This document shows positions 1 to 6,269 of a DNA stretch of 10,277 bases, in pieces (position 1 is the first letter of the stretch; every line of letters starts with the position of its first letter). The stretch lies in the NCBI GenBank assembly GCA_027490555.1, contig JAIXXW010000193.1, positions 1 through 10,277 of the forward strand, written 5' to 3'. A model generated the notes under the pieces. It was not told the origin of the DNA. It did not search any database and saw only the letters and a program-made list of their open reading frames with translations. Made by a program: the position numbers and the translations under genes. Origin of the DNA: Comamonadaceae bacterium (GTDB lineage: Bacteria; Pseudomonadota; Gammaproteobacteria; Burkholderiales; Burkholderiaceae_C).

Positions 1-915
1 GCGGTGGAATCTGGCCCGTGCGAGCAGGTCCTGCGTCGCCCCCGGGCCGCCTACACCCGCCAGTTGCTCTCGGCGGTGCCGGGCATGACGCCGCCTGCGG
101 CCAAACCCGCTTTCACCGGCCCGGTGCTGCTGTCCGGCCAGGGTGTGGGCAAAACCTATGGCAGCCGCGACTGGATGGGGCGCAACCGCGCCACGGCTGC
201 CTTGCAAAACGCCCAGGTGGCGGTGCATGCGGGCGAGACCGTGGGCATCGTGGGCGAGTCGGGTTCGGGTAAATCCACCTTTACCCGCTGCCTGATCCGG
301 TTGATCGACCCCAGCCAGGGCCAGGTCCACTGGGGCGAGCACGAGGTGGCCACCCTGCCCGAGAGCCGCCTGCGCCCCTTGCGCAGCCAGGTGCAGGTGG
401 TGTTCCAGGACCCCAACCGCTCGCTCAACCCGCGCCGCACCGTGGGCCAGTCCATGGTCGAGGGCGCCATGAATTTTGGCCAGTCGCGTGCCCAGGCCGA
501 AGCTTTGGCGGCCGAGTTGATGGCCCAGGTGCGCTTGCCGGTCGAGGCCTTGCAACGCTACCCCAGCCAGTTCAGCGGTGGCCAAAGACAGCGCCTGGCG
601 ATTGCCCGGGCCTTGGCCTGCCGCCCCCAGGTGCTGGTGGCCGACGAGGCGGTGAGTGCGCTGGACGTGAGCGTGCAGGCGCAAATACTGAACCTGCTGC
701 GCGAGATCCAGGGCCGACTCGGCCTGGGCCTGCTGTTCATCACCCACGACCTGCGCGTGGCCGCGCAACTGTGTGACCGCGTGGTGGTGATGCACCAGGG
801 CCGCATCGTCGAGGAAGGCCCCACCGCCGAGCTCTACGCCAACCCGCAACAAGACTACACCCGCCGCCTGCTCGACGCCGCACCGGCCGCCTTGCCGCCT
901 CTGGAAGCGGTTTGA
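1..915 (+). CDS. Peptide-type ABC transporter ATP-binding protein, tandem double-ATPase form, C-terminal part (5' partial)
   Basis: This is the cytoplasmic ATPase that powers an oligopeptide/dipeptide/nickel-type ABC importer. The reading frame is open from base 1, so the gene begins upstream. Counting from the codon at base 1, residues 2-27 (VESGP..., then AAYTRQLLSAVP) look like the C-terminal tail of a first ABC domain. The same pattern recurs at the real C-terminus (VEEGP..., DYTRRLLDAAP), so the protein is probably a fusion of two ATPase halves, as in GsiA-like proteins. The second domain is complete: Walker A GESGSGKST at 85-93, Q-loop Gln136, signature SGGQRQR at 192-198, Walker B Asp215-Glu216, D-loop SALD and switch His249. 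Walker B is followed by Ala rather than the more common Pro (DEAVSALD); I do not expect this to inactivate it. The M81 peptidase and amidase follow closely downstream, suggesting that the imported compound is then hydrolysed. The substrate cannot be read from the sequence. Family assignment is very secure; the fusion is inferred from the visible tail. Confidence 0.93.
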   Translation, partial: AVESGPCEQVLRRPRAAYTRQLLSAVPGMTPPAAKPAFTGPVLLSGQGVGKTYGSRDWMGRNRATAALQNAQVAVHAGETVGIVGESGSGKSTFTRCLIRLIDPSQGQVHWGEHEVATLPESRLRPLRSQVQVVFQDPNRSLNPRRTVGQSMVEGAMNFGQSRAQAEALAAELMAQVRLPVEALQRYPSQFSGGQRQRLAIARALACRPQVLVADEAVSALDVSVQAQILNLLREIQGRLGLGLLFITHDLRVAAQLCDRVVVMHQGRIVEEGPTAELYANPQQDYTRRLLDAAPAALPPLEAV

Positions 916-945
916 GGCCCGAGAGATTTCTGATTGTCCCTGTCC

Positions 946-2445
946 ATGACCCGCATCCTGATCGCTGGCTACCAGCACGAGACCAACACCTTTGCCCCCA
1001 GCCTGGCCGATTGGGCCGCCTTTCAGACGGGTGAGGCCTTTCCGGCCTATGTGCGCGGTCAGGCCATGCTGGACCAGATGACGGGCGTGAACATCCCGGC
1101 GGGGGGCTTCATCGACGCGGCCCGGCGCGAGGGCTGGCACTTGCTGCCCTCGGCCTGGGCGGGTGCCACGCCGTCCTCGTATGTGACCGCCGATGCGTTT
1201 GAGCGCATCTGCGCTGCCATCCTGGAGGACCTGCGCGCCGCCATGGTGCAGGGCCTGGACGGCGTTTACCTGGACCTGCATGGCGCGGCCGTGGCCGAAA
1301 ACGCCGACGACAGCGAGGGCGAGTTGATCGCCCGCATCCGCGCTGTGGTGGGCCCGCGTGTGCCCATCGTGGCCAGCCTGGACCTGCACGCCAACGTGAC
1401 CGAGCGCATGCTGCGCCTGTCCGACGGCCTGGTGGCTTACCGCACCTCCCCGCACATCGCCATGGCCGAGACCGGCGAGCGCGCCGCCGTGCTGCTGCGC
1501 GAACACCTGCGTGCCGGGGCCAAAAGCCCGGTGCAGGCACGGCGTCTGCCATTCCTCATCCCGCTCAATGCGCAAAGCACCTGGATGGCCCCGGCCAAAG
1601 ACCTCTACGACGAGATGATCGCGCTGGAGACGCAGACCGGCTGCATGCTGAGTTTTTGCATGGGCTTTCCCGCGTCCGACTTTGACGAATGCGGCCCGGT
1701 GGTCTGGGGCCATGGCCCGCAGGCTGAAATGGCAGTGCAGCGCCTGTTCGAGCGCGTGGCCGAGCCCGGCCAGTGGCGCCCCGACGTGCTGCCTGCCCGC
1801 GAGGCCGTGGCGCAGGCCTTGGCCACCGCCGAGCTGTCGGCAGCGCCCGTGGTCATCGCCGACACCCAGGACAACCCCGGGGCGGGTGGCGACAGCAACA
1901 CCACCGGCATGCTGCACGCCTTGCTGCAGCAAGGGGCCGGCCAGCGCTGGCCTGGCCAGGTGGCGCTGGGTTTGCTGTACGACCCCGAGGCCGCCCGCAA
2001 GGCCCATGCCGCCGGGGTGGGGGCCCACCTGCAACTGGCGCTGGGCAAGGCCGTGCCCACCTTCACCGGCGAGGTCAGCGATCCGCCGGTGTCTGGGCGC
2101 TTCACGGTGCGGGCCCTGGGCGCGGACGACTGCGAGCTCAAAGGCCCGATGATGACCGGCATGAAGGCCCACATCGGGCCCTGTGCCTGCCTGGAAATCG
2201 ATGGCGTGCTGATCGCCGTGGCCAGCGGCAAGATGCAGATGCTCGACCGCGAACTGTTTCGCGCCGTGGGCATCCAGCCCGAGCAGATGAAGCTCTTGGT
2301 GGTCAAAAGCTCCAACCATTTCCGCGCCGATTTCACCCCCATCGCCAGCCGTGTGCTGGTGGCCAAGGCGGCAGGCCCCATGGCCGCCGACCCGGGCGAT
2401 TTGCCCTGGACCAAACTGGGGCCCCAGACCCGCACCCGGCCCTGA
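946..2445 (+). CDS. M81 family metallopeptidase (MlrC-like, microcystinase C family)
   Basis: A protein of about 499 residues in the family of MlrC, the zinc enzyme that cleaves linear microcystin fragments; most members have unknown substrates. The N-terminus MTRILIAGYQHETNTFAP is the family's usual opening. The N-terminal M81 domain covers roughly residues 2-290 and the MlrC C-terminal domain roughly 300-480. Likely metal ligands are Asp146 and His148 in DLHAN and His170 in TSPH; the D-x-H plus a His 22 residues later fits my memory of MlrC. A second DLH lies at 110-112, and a DNPGAGGDSN loop at 309-318. There is no signal peptide, so it should act in the cytoplasm. The start is uncertain: ATG at 946 gives the family N-terminus, but a GAGAG at 921-925 is spaced 8 bases from an in-frame TTG at 934, which would add four residues. 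It sits 30 bases after the ABC gene and 49 before the amidase, probably co-transcribed. Calling it a microcystin degrader would be over-reading. Confidence 0.92.
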   Translation: MTRILIAGYQHETNTFAPSLADWAAFQTGEAFPAYVRGQAMLDQMTGVNIPAGGFIDAARREGWHLLPSAWAGATPSSYVTADAFERICAAILEDLRAAMVQGLDGVYLDLHGAAVAENADDSEGELIARIRAVVGPRVPIVASLDLHANVTERMLRLSDGLVAYRTSPHIAMAETGERAAVLLREHLRAGAKSPVQARRLPFLIPLNAQSTWMAPAKDLYDEMIALETQTGCMLSFCMGFPASDFDECGPVVWGHGPQAEMAVQRLFERVAEPGQWRPDVLPAREAVAQALATAELSAAPVVIADTQDNPGAGGDSNTTGMLHALLQQGAGQRWPGQVALGLLYDPEAARKAHAAGVGAHLQLALGKAVPTFTGEVSDPPVSGRFTVRALGADDCELKGPMMTGMKAHIGPCACLEIDGVLIAVASGKMQMLDRELFRAVGIQPEQMKLLVVKSSNHFRADFTPIASRVLVAKAAGPMAADPGDLPWTKLGPQTRTRP

Positions 2446-2481
2446 GCGGCCTGTTCGCGGCCGATCGCCTGTTCACAACCC

Positions 2482-2487
2482 AAGAGG
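2482..2487 (+). promoter_or_regulatory. Ribosome binding site of the amidase
   Basis: AAGAGG lies 7 bases before the ATG at 2495. It fixes the amidase start at this codon even though the frame stays open upstream to about 2351, inside the 3' end of the M81 gene. Confidence 0.65.
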
Positions 2488-2494
2488 CTTGACC

Positions 2495-3913
2495 ATGACC
2501 CCAGCCGCGCACGACCTGACCCAGACCCCAGCCCATGAACTGCTGGCGCTGTACCGCAGCGGCCAGGCCTCGCCGGTCGAGGTGACCCAGGCGGTGCTGC
2601 AGCGCATCGGGCGCATCAACCCGCAGATCAACGCTTTTTGCCTGGTCGATGAAGAGGCCGCCATGGCCAGCGCCCGGGCCAGCGAAGCCCGCTGGCAGGC
2701 GCACCGCCAGCAGGGCACAGCGGTGGGCGCGCTCGAGGGGGTGCCGACCTCCATCAAGGACCTGATCCTCACGCGCGGCTGGCCCACCCTGCGCGGCAGC
2801 CGCACCATCGACCCGAACCAACCCTGGGACATCGACGCCCCGGCCACCGCCCGATTGCGCGAAGCCGGTGCGGTGCTGCTGGGCAAAACCACCACACCCG
2901 AATTCGGTTGCAAGGGCGAGACCAACTCGCCGGCCACCGGCATCACCCGCAACCCCTGGAACCTGCAACACACCCCTGGCGGTTCATCGGGCGGCACGGC
3001 CGCGGCCGTGGCCGCAGGCCTGGGGCCGCTGAGCGTGGGCACCGATGGCGCGGGCAGTGTGCGCATCCCGGCGGCTTTTTGCGGCAACGTCGGTCTCAAA
3101 CCCAGTTTTGGCCGCGTGCCGGCCTACCCTTTGTCGCCCTTTGGTTCGGTGGCCCACCTGGGGCCGCACACCATGAGCGTGCGCGACGCGGCGCTGATGA
3201 TGAACGTGCTCAAGCAGCCCGATGCCCGCGACTGGACCGCACTGCCCCCCGACGCCAGCGACTACACCGTGGGCCTGGACGACGGCGTTCGCGGATGGCG
3301 CATCGCCTACTCGCCCACCTTGGGCTATGCGCACAACGTGCACCCCGAAATCGCTGCGGCGGTCGAAGCCGCGGTGCACCAACTGCAAGCCCTGGGCGCC
3401 CACGTCGAGCAGGTCGACCCGGGTTTTGAAGACCCGCTGGAGATCACCACCGGGCTGTGGTTTTTGGGCGCTTACACCGTCTGGCAGGGCTTGAGCGCCC
3501 AGCAGCAAGCCGTGGCCGACCCGGATTTCCGGGCCGAGGCCGAGTTGGGGGCGCAACTGAGCACCTTGCACATCCAACAGCTGAACCAGCGCCGGGGCGT
3601 GCTGGGCTCGCACATGCGCCAATTCATGCAGCGCTATGACCTGCTGGTCACGCCCGCCGTCGCCATCCCGGCGTTCGAGGCGCGAGCGGCCGGCACGGTG
3701 CCCATGGACCCGGTGGCCATGCTGGGCTGGACCCCTTTCAGCTACCCCTTCAACCTGACACAACAACCGGCCATCACCGTGCCCTGCGGCTTGACCCGCA
3801 GCGGTTTGCCCATGGGCCTGCAGATCGTGGGGCCGATGTTTGGCGACGCCATGGTGCTGCGTGCGGCCCGGGCGTACGAGTCGGTCATGCCGCTCGCGCG
3901 TCCGCTGGTGTGA
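2495..3913 (+). CDS. Amidase signature family hydrolase
   Basis: A 472-residue cytoplasmic amidase of the amidase-signature (GatA-like) fold, which hydrolyses a carboxamide to an acid and ammonia or amine. The Ser-cisSer-Lys triad is complete: Lys88 in VPTSIKDL, cis-Ser164 in GGSSGG, and nucleophile Ser188 in GTDGAGSVR. The 24-residue step between the two serines is the family standard. Length is normal. The start at ATG 2495 has a good ribosome binding site; the longer upstream frame runs back into the M81 gene and reads as low-quality sequence there. No gatB or gatC lies nearby, and the neighbours are a peptide-type transporter ATPase and an M81 peptidase. A catabolic amidase is therefore more likely than the glutamyl-tRNA amidotransferase subunit. 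It is probably the last gene of that operon, since a terminator-like hairpin follows about 50 bases after the stop. The specific substrate (aryl amide, peptide amide, carbamate or other) is unknown. Confidence 0.93.
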   Translation: MTPAAHDLTQTPAHELLALYRSGQASPVEVTQAVLQRIGRINPQINAFCLVDEEAAMASARASEARWQAHRQQGTAVGALEGVPTSIKDLILTRGWPTLRGSRTIDPNQPWDIDAPATARLREAGAVLLGKTTTPEFGCKGETNSPATGITRNPWNLQHTPGGSSGGTAAAVAAGLGPLSVGTDGAGSVRIPAAFCGNVGLKPSFGRVPAYPLSPFGSVAHLGPHTMSVRDAALMMNVLKQPDARDWTALPPDASDYTVGLDDGVRGWRIAYSPTLGYAHNVHPEIAAAVEAAVHQLQALGAHVEQVDPGFEDPLEITTGLWFLGAYTVWQGLSAQQQAVADPDFRAEAELGAQLSTLHIQQLNQRRGVLGSHMRQFMQRYDLLVTPAVAIPAFEARAAGTVPMDPVAMLGWTPFSYPFNLTQQPAITVPCGLTRSGLPMGLQIVGPMFGDAMVLRAARAYESVMPLARPLV

Positions 3914-3966
3914 CGCCAGGCCTGCGGGCCGCCTCTTCGCATGACCCCCGGGCCGCACCCTGCGGC

Positions 3967-3998
3967 GGATCCATATTGGGTATCATGGATTCTTTTTT
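3967..3998 (+). terminator. Rho-independent terminator-like hairpin after the amidase
   Basis: GGATCCAT (3967-3974) can pair with ATGGATTC (3985-3992), an 8-base stem with one G-T pair and a 10-base loop, and six T residues follow at once (3993-3998). The stem is only moderately GC-rich, but position (53 bases after the amidase stop), strand and T tract fit a terminator for the ABC/M81/amidase operon. The loop and right arm also contain TATCAT (3981-3986), which could be read as a -10 element, so the assignment is not certain. Confidence 0.5.
3981..3986 (+). promoter_or_regulatory. Possible -10 element for the M23-bactofilin-coaX operon
   Basis: TATCAT matches the sigma-70 -10 consensus at five of six positions and lies in an AT-rich island of the 158-base gap between the amidase and the M23 gene. 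No convincing -35 hexamer sits 16-18 bases upstream, where the sequence is GC-rich. The element also lies inside the terminator-like hairpin. I searched the rest of the gap (3999-4071) and saw no better promoter, although one must exist here if the hairpin terminates. Confidence 0.22.
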
Positions 3999-4071
3999 CC
4001 GTTCAATGAGTTCTTTGATGTGAATTTGTTGTCCGGGCCGTCCATCCCTTTGCCATCACCGTGGGGAACGC

Positions 4072-5022
4072 ATGCAATTGATCTGGGTCGCAGGCCCTGC
4101 AGGCCAAGTCGTCAAGCTGTCCATCACCGCACGCACGGTGGCGCTGCTGATGGCGGCTTTGGCCCTGGGTGGGCTGGTGCTGGGCTTTGTGTTCCATGGG
4201 GTCGGCTGGCGTGTGGCCATCGCGCACGCGCCCGAGTTGGCCCAGCGTCTGGGGGGCGTCACCAGCCACAGCGAGCATGAAAAACTGGAAGCCACCTACC
4301 GGGCCAAACTGGAACAACTGGACCAACAACTGCTGGCCGTCGGTGAGCACCTGAAATCACTGCAAGACACCCAAAACCAGGTGCTGGGCCGGCTGGGACT
4401 GGCCAAGCTGCTGTCCTTGAACCCCCCCGACAAGGCGGACTGGGCTTGGGGCCAAGGCGGCCCCCTGAACCTGTTGCCGCGCTGGGGCCCGACCGAATGG
4501 CGGCTCGAGCAGCAACTGGACCTGTCCTTGCAGCAGGCCCAGCGCATGGCGCAATCGCTGGCCCAGGTGCAAGGCCGCTGGGTCCAGGACCTGGAGCGGC
4601 TGCAACAGGTGCCCACCCAGCTGCCGATGGCCTCTGACTTTTTGCTCACCAGCTCCTATGGTTTTCGCCTCGACCCCTTCACCCGTTTGCCCAGCCTGCA
4701 CGAGGGCCTGGACTTGGTCGCCCCCGTGGGCACCCCGGTGCTGGCCACCGCGGACGGCGTGGTGATCCGGGCCGAGTACGCGGGCGCTTTCGGCAATCTG
4801 GTGGAGTTGGCGCACAGCCAGGGCTTTGTCACCCGTTACGCGCACCTCCAAAGCATCGCCGTGCAGCCCGGCGAGCCGGTGGCGCAGCAGGCCGTGCTGG
4901 GCACTTTGGGCAACACCGGCCGTTCCAGCGGGCCGCATCTGCATTACGAGGTGCATTTCCAAGGGCGGCCGATGCACCCCGCCAAGGCGCTGTCGGCTTG
5001 GGCGCGCGAAGCAGGCCATTGA
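4072..5022 (+). CDS. Membrane-anchored M23 (LytM-type) peptidoglycan endopeptidase
   Basis: A 316-residue protein expected to cut peptide cross-links in peptidoglycan from the periplasmic face of the inner membrane. Residues 1-20 are a short, probably cytosolic tail; a hydrophobic segment at about 22-43 is a single membrane anchor; residues about 65-105 and 143-182 are Gln/Leu/Glu-rich and likely coiled coil; the M23 domain runs from about 193 to 308. The catalytic set is complete: His210 and Asp214 (HEGLD), His258 (YAHLQ), His289 and His291 (HLHYEV), after a GFRLDPF stretch at 197-203. It should therefore be an active zinc enzyme, unlike degenerate LytM activators such as EnvC or NlpD. The ATG at 4072 has GGGGA five bases upstream. 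The bactofilin gene follows after 16 bases; bactofilin/M23 pairs control cell shape or local wall growth in several bacteria (H. pylori ccmA/csd1 and stalked or budding alphaproteobacteria). Confidence 0.93.
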   Translation: MQLIWVAGPAGQVVKLSITARTVALLMAALALGGLVLGFVFHGVGWRVAIAHAPELAQRLGGVTSHSEHEKLEATYRAKLEQLDQQLLAVGEHLKSLQDTQNQVLGRLGLAKLLSLNPPDKADWAWGQGGPLNLLPRWGPTEWRLEQQLDLSLQQAQRMAQSLAQVQGRWVQDLERLQQVPTQLPMASDFLLTSSYGFRLDPFTRLPSLHEGLDLVAPVGTPVLATADGVVIRAEYAGAFGNLVELAHSQGFVTRYAHLQSIAVQPGEPVAQQAVLGTLGNTGRSSGPHLHYEVHFQGRPMHPAKALSAWAREAGH

Positions 5023-5027
5023 CACCA

Positions 5028-5034
5028 CAGGAGG
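5028..5034 (+). promoter_or_regulatory. Strong ribosome binding site that sets the bactofilin GTG start
   Basis: CAGGAGG, a near-perfect Shine-Dalgarno sequence, lies four bases before GTG 5039. It supports this unusual start codon over longer in-frame alternatives that would overlap the M23 gene. Confidence 0.75.
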
Positions 5035-5038
5035 CCCC

Positions 5039-5485
5039 GTGTTCACCAAGAAAAAAGCCAGCATCTCCCCCCTGGTCCTTAACCAGGAGAAGTTCGACAC
5101 CCTGATCGGTCGGCATGCAGAAATCCAGGGCTGTCTGAAGTTGCAAGAGAGCGTGCGCATCGATGGCAAGGTGCTGGGCAACATCGAGGCCCCCGACAAC
5201 GACAGCATCTGCGTGGTGATCGGCCCCACCGGAGAGGTGCGGGGCGATGTGCTGGCCAGCCGCATCCTGGTGGCCGGTCAGGTGTCGGGCAATATCCATG
5301 CGCTGGAGCGTGTGGAGATCATGGCCAGTGCCCTGGTTCAGGGGGACATCCGCTACGCATCGCTGGCGGTGGAGCACGGGGCCAGGTTGCTCGGCCTGAT
5401 GATCCAGGTGGACGCCTCCGACCTGCCCGCCCGTTCGAGCCGCGACGCGCACGCCGCCATTTTGAAAGCCCAAGGCGAAGCCTGA
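5039..5485 (+). CDS. Bactofilin (polymer-forming cytoskeletal protein)
   Basis: A 148-residue member of the bactofilin family (DUF583, PF04519), which forms nucleotide-independent filaments of right-handed beta-helix subunits that usually lie on the inner membrane and recruit wall enzymes. The core runs from about residue 24 to 125 and shows short repeats typical of the fold: IDGKVLGNI, TGEVRGDV, AGQVSGNI, SALVQGDI. The start MFTKKK resembles the MFxK amino terminus thought to target other bactofilins to the membrane. The C-terminal tail (126-148) is polar and probably disordered. The start is GTG, chosen for its strong ribosome binding site and because MFTKKK fits the family. It lies directly behind the M23 peptidase, supporting a role in positioning that enzyme, and 19 bases before coaX. 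Confidence 0.93.
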   Translation: MFTKKKASISPLVLNQEKFDTLIGRHAEIQGCLKLQESVRIDGKVLGNIEAPDNDSICVVIGPTGEVRGDVLASRILVAGQVSGNIHALERVEIMASALVQGDIRYASLAVEHGARLLGLMIQVDASDLPARSSRDAHAAILKAQGEA

Positions 5486-5504
5486 AACTCATTATCATCG
5501 GTGG

Positions 5505-6269
5505 ATGACATTTTTAGCCATCGATGTGGGCAACACGCGCCTGAAATGGGCGCTGTACGACCAACCCCAGCCCAGCGGGCAGCTGCTGGCGCAAGGCGCC
5601 GAGTTTCTGGAAAACATCGACCGCTTGTCGGAAGGGGCTTGGGCGAGCTTGCCCACACCCCACCGGATGCTCGGCTGTGTGGTGGCCGGTGACGCCATCA
5701 AGCGGCGTGTGCAGGAACAAATGGAGATCTGGGACTTTGCACCGAATTGGGTGGTCCCCAGCGCCCAGGAGGCGGGGCTGACCAACGGATACGACCACCC
5801 TTCACGCCTGGGTGCAGACCGCTGGGTGGCCATGGTGGGTGCCCGCCAGCGCATGCTGGCCAAAGGCCAGGCGCGTCCGCTGGTGGTGGTCATGGTGGGC
5901 ACCGCCGTGACGGTCGAGGCGATCGATGCCGGGGGCCGTTTTCTCGGGGGTCTGATCCTGCCCGGCCACGGCATCATGTTGCGGGCGCTGGAGTCCGGCA
6001 CCGCGGGCTTGCATGTGCCCACGGGGGATGTCCGGCCTTTTCCGACCAACACCAGCGACGCCCTGACCAGCGGTGGCACCTACGCCATTGCCGGAGCCTG
6101 CGAGCGCATGGTCCAGCACCTGCGCGAGCACACTGGGCAAGAGCCCCTGTGCATCATGACCGGCGGTGCGGGCTGGAAAATGGCGCCGAGCATGTCGGTG
6201 CAGTTCGAGCTGGTGGACAACCTGATCTTTGACGGCCTGCTGGCGCTGGCCGCCCAGCGCTTTCACTGA
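5505..6269 (+). CDS. coaX: Type III pantothenate kinase
   Basis: A 254-residue cytosolic kinase that phosphorylates pantothenate, the first step of coenzyme A synthesis. CoaX enzymes need a monovalent cation and resist CoA feedback and pantothenamide substrates. Visible motifs are the N-terminal phosphate loop IDVGNTRLKW with Asp7, the pantothenate-site motif GADRW at 103-107 with catalytic Asp105, the ATP-site motif VGTAVTVE at 131-138, then GGLILPG at 148-154 and a late TGGAG at 219-223. Position 138 is Glu where I would usually expect Asp; I treat this as a conservative change. The older Burkholderiales label for this family is Baf. The ATG at 5505 is the only sensible start, because the next in-frame candidate (GTG 5523) would remove Asp7, but it has no normally spaced ribosome binding site. 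It may be translated by coupling to the bactofilin gene 19 bases upstream. birA, a frequent partner of coaX in this group, is not the immediate neighbour here. Confidence 0.94.
   Translation: MTFLAIDVGNTRLKWALYDQPQPSGQLLAQGAEFLENIDRLSEGAWASLPTPHRMLGCVVAGDAIKRRVQEQMEIWDFAPNWVVPSAQEAGLTNGYDHPSRLGADRWVAMVGARQRMLAKGQARPLVVVMVGTAVTVEAIDAGGRFLGGLILPGHGIMLRALESGTAGLHVPTGDVRPFPTNTSDALTSGGTYAIAGACERMVQHLREHTGQEPLCIMTGGAGWKMAPSMSVQFELVDNLIFDGLLALAAQRFH

Noticed and set aside
946..2445. Microcystin degradation (mlr) locus
   Set aside because: Only the MlrC-like family is present. No MlrA protease, MlrB or MlrD is in the window, and M81 enzymes are common outside toxin degraders.
1605..2483. A 292-codon minus-strand open frame opposite the M81 gene
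   Set aside because: It is antisense to a conserved enzyme and its translation is Ser/Pro/Ala-rich without domain features.
2495..3913. GatA subunit of the glutamyl-tRNA amidotransferase
   Set aside because: No gatB or gatC is adjacent, and the gene sits with a transporter and a peptidase. The fold is shared, but the context points to a catabolic amidase.
2984..3958. A 324-codon minus-strand open frame opposite the amidase
   Set aside because: It is the antisense of a clear amidase with a full catalytic triad; its composition is Arg/His/Gly-rich and unlike any family I know.
3952..3966. GCCGCA-CCC-TGCGGC hairpin after the amidase
   Set aside because: The stem is perfect but the loop is only three bases and no T tract follows directly; the structure at 3967-3998 is the better terminator. 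In such GC-rich sequence a 6-base match is expected by chance.
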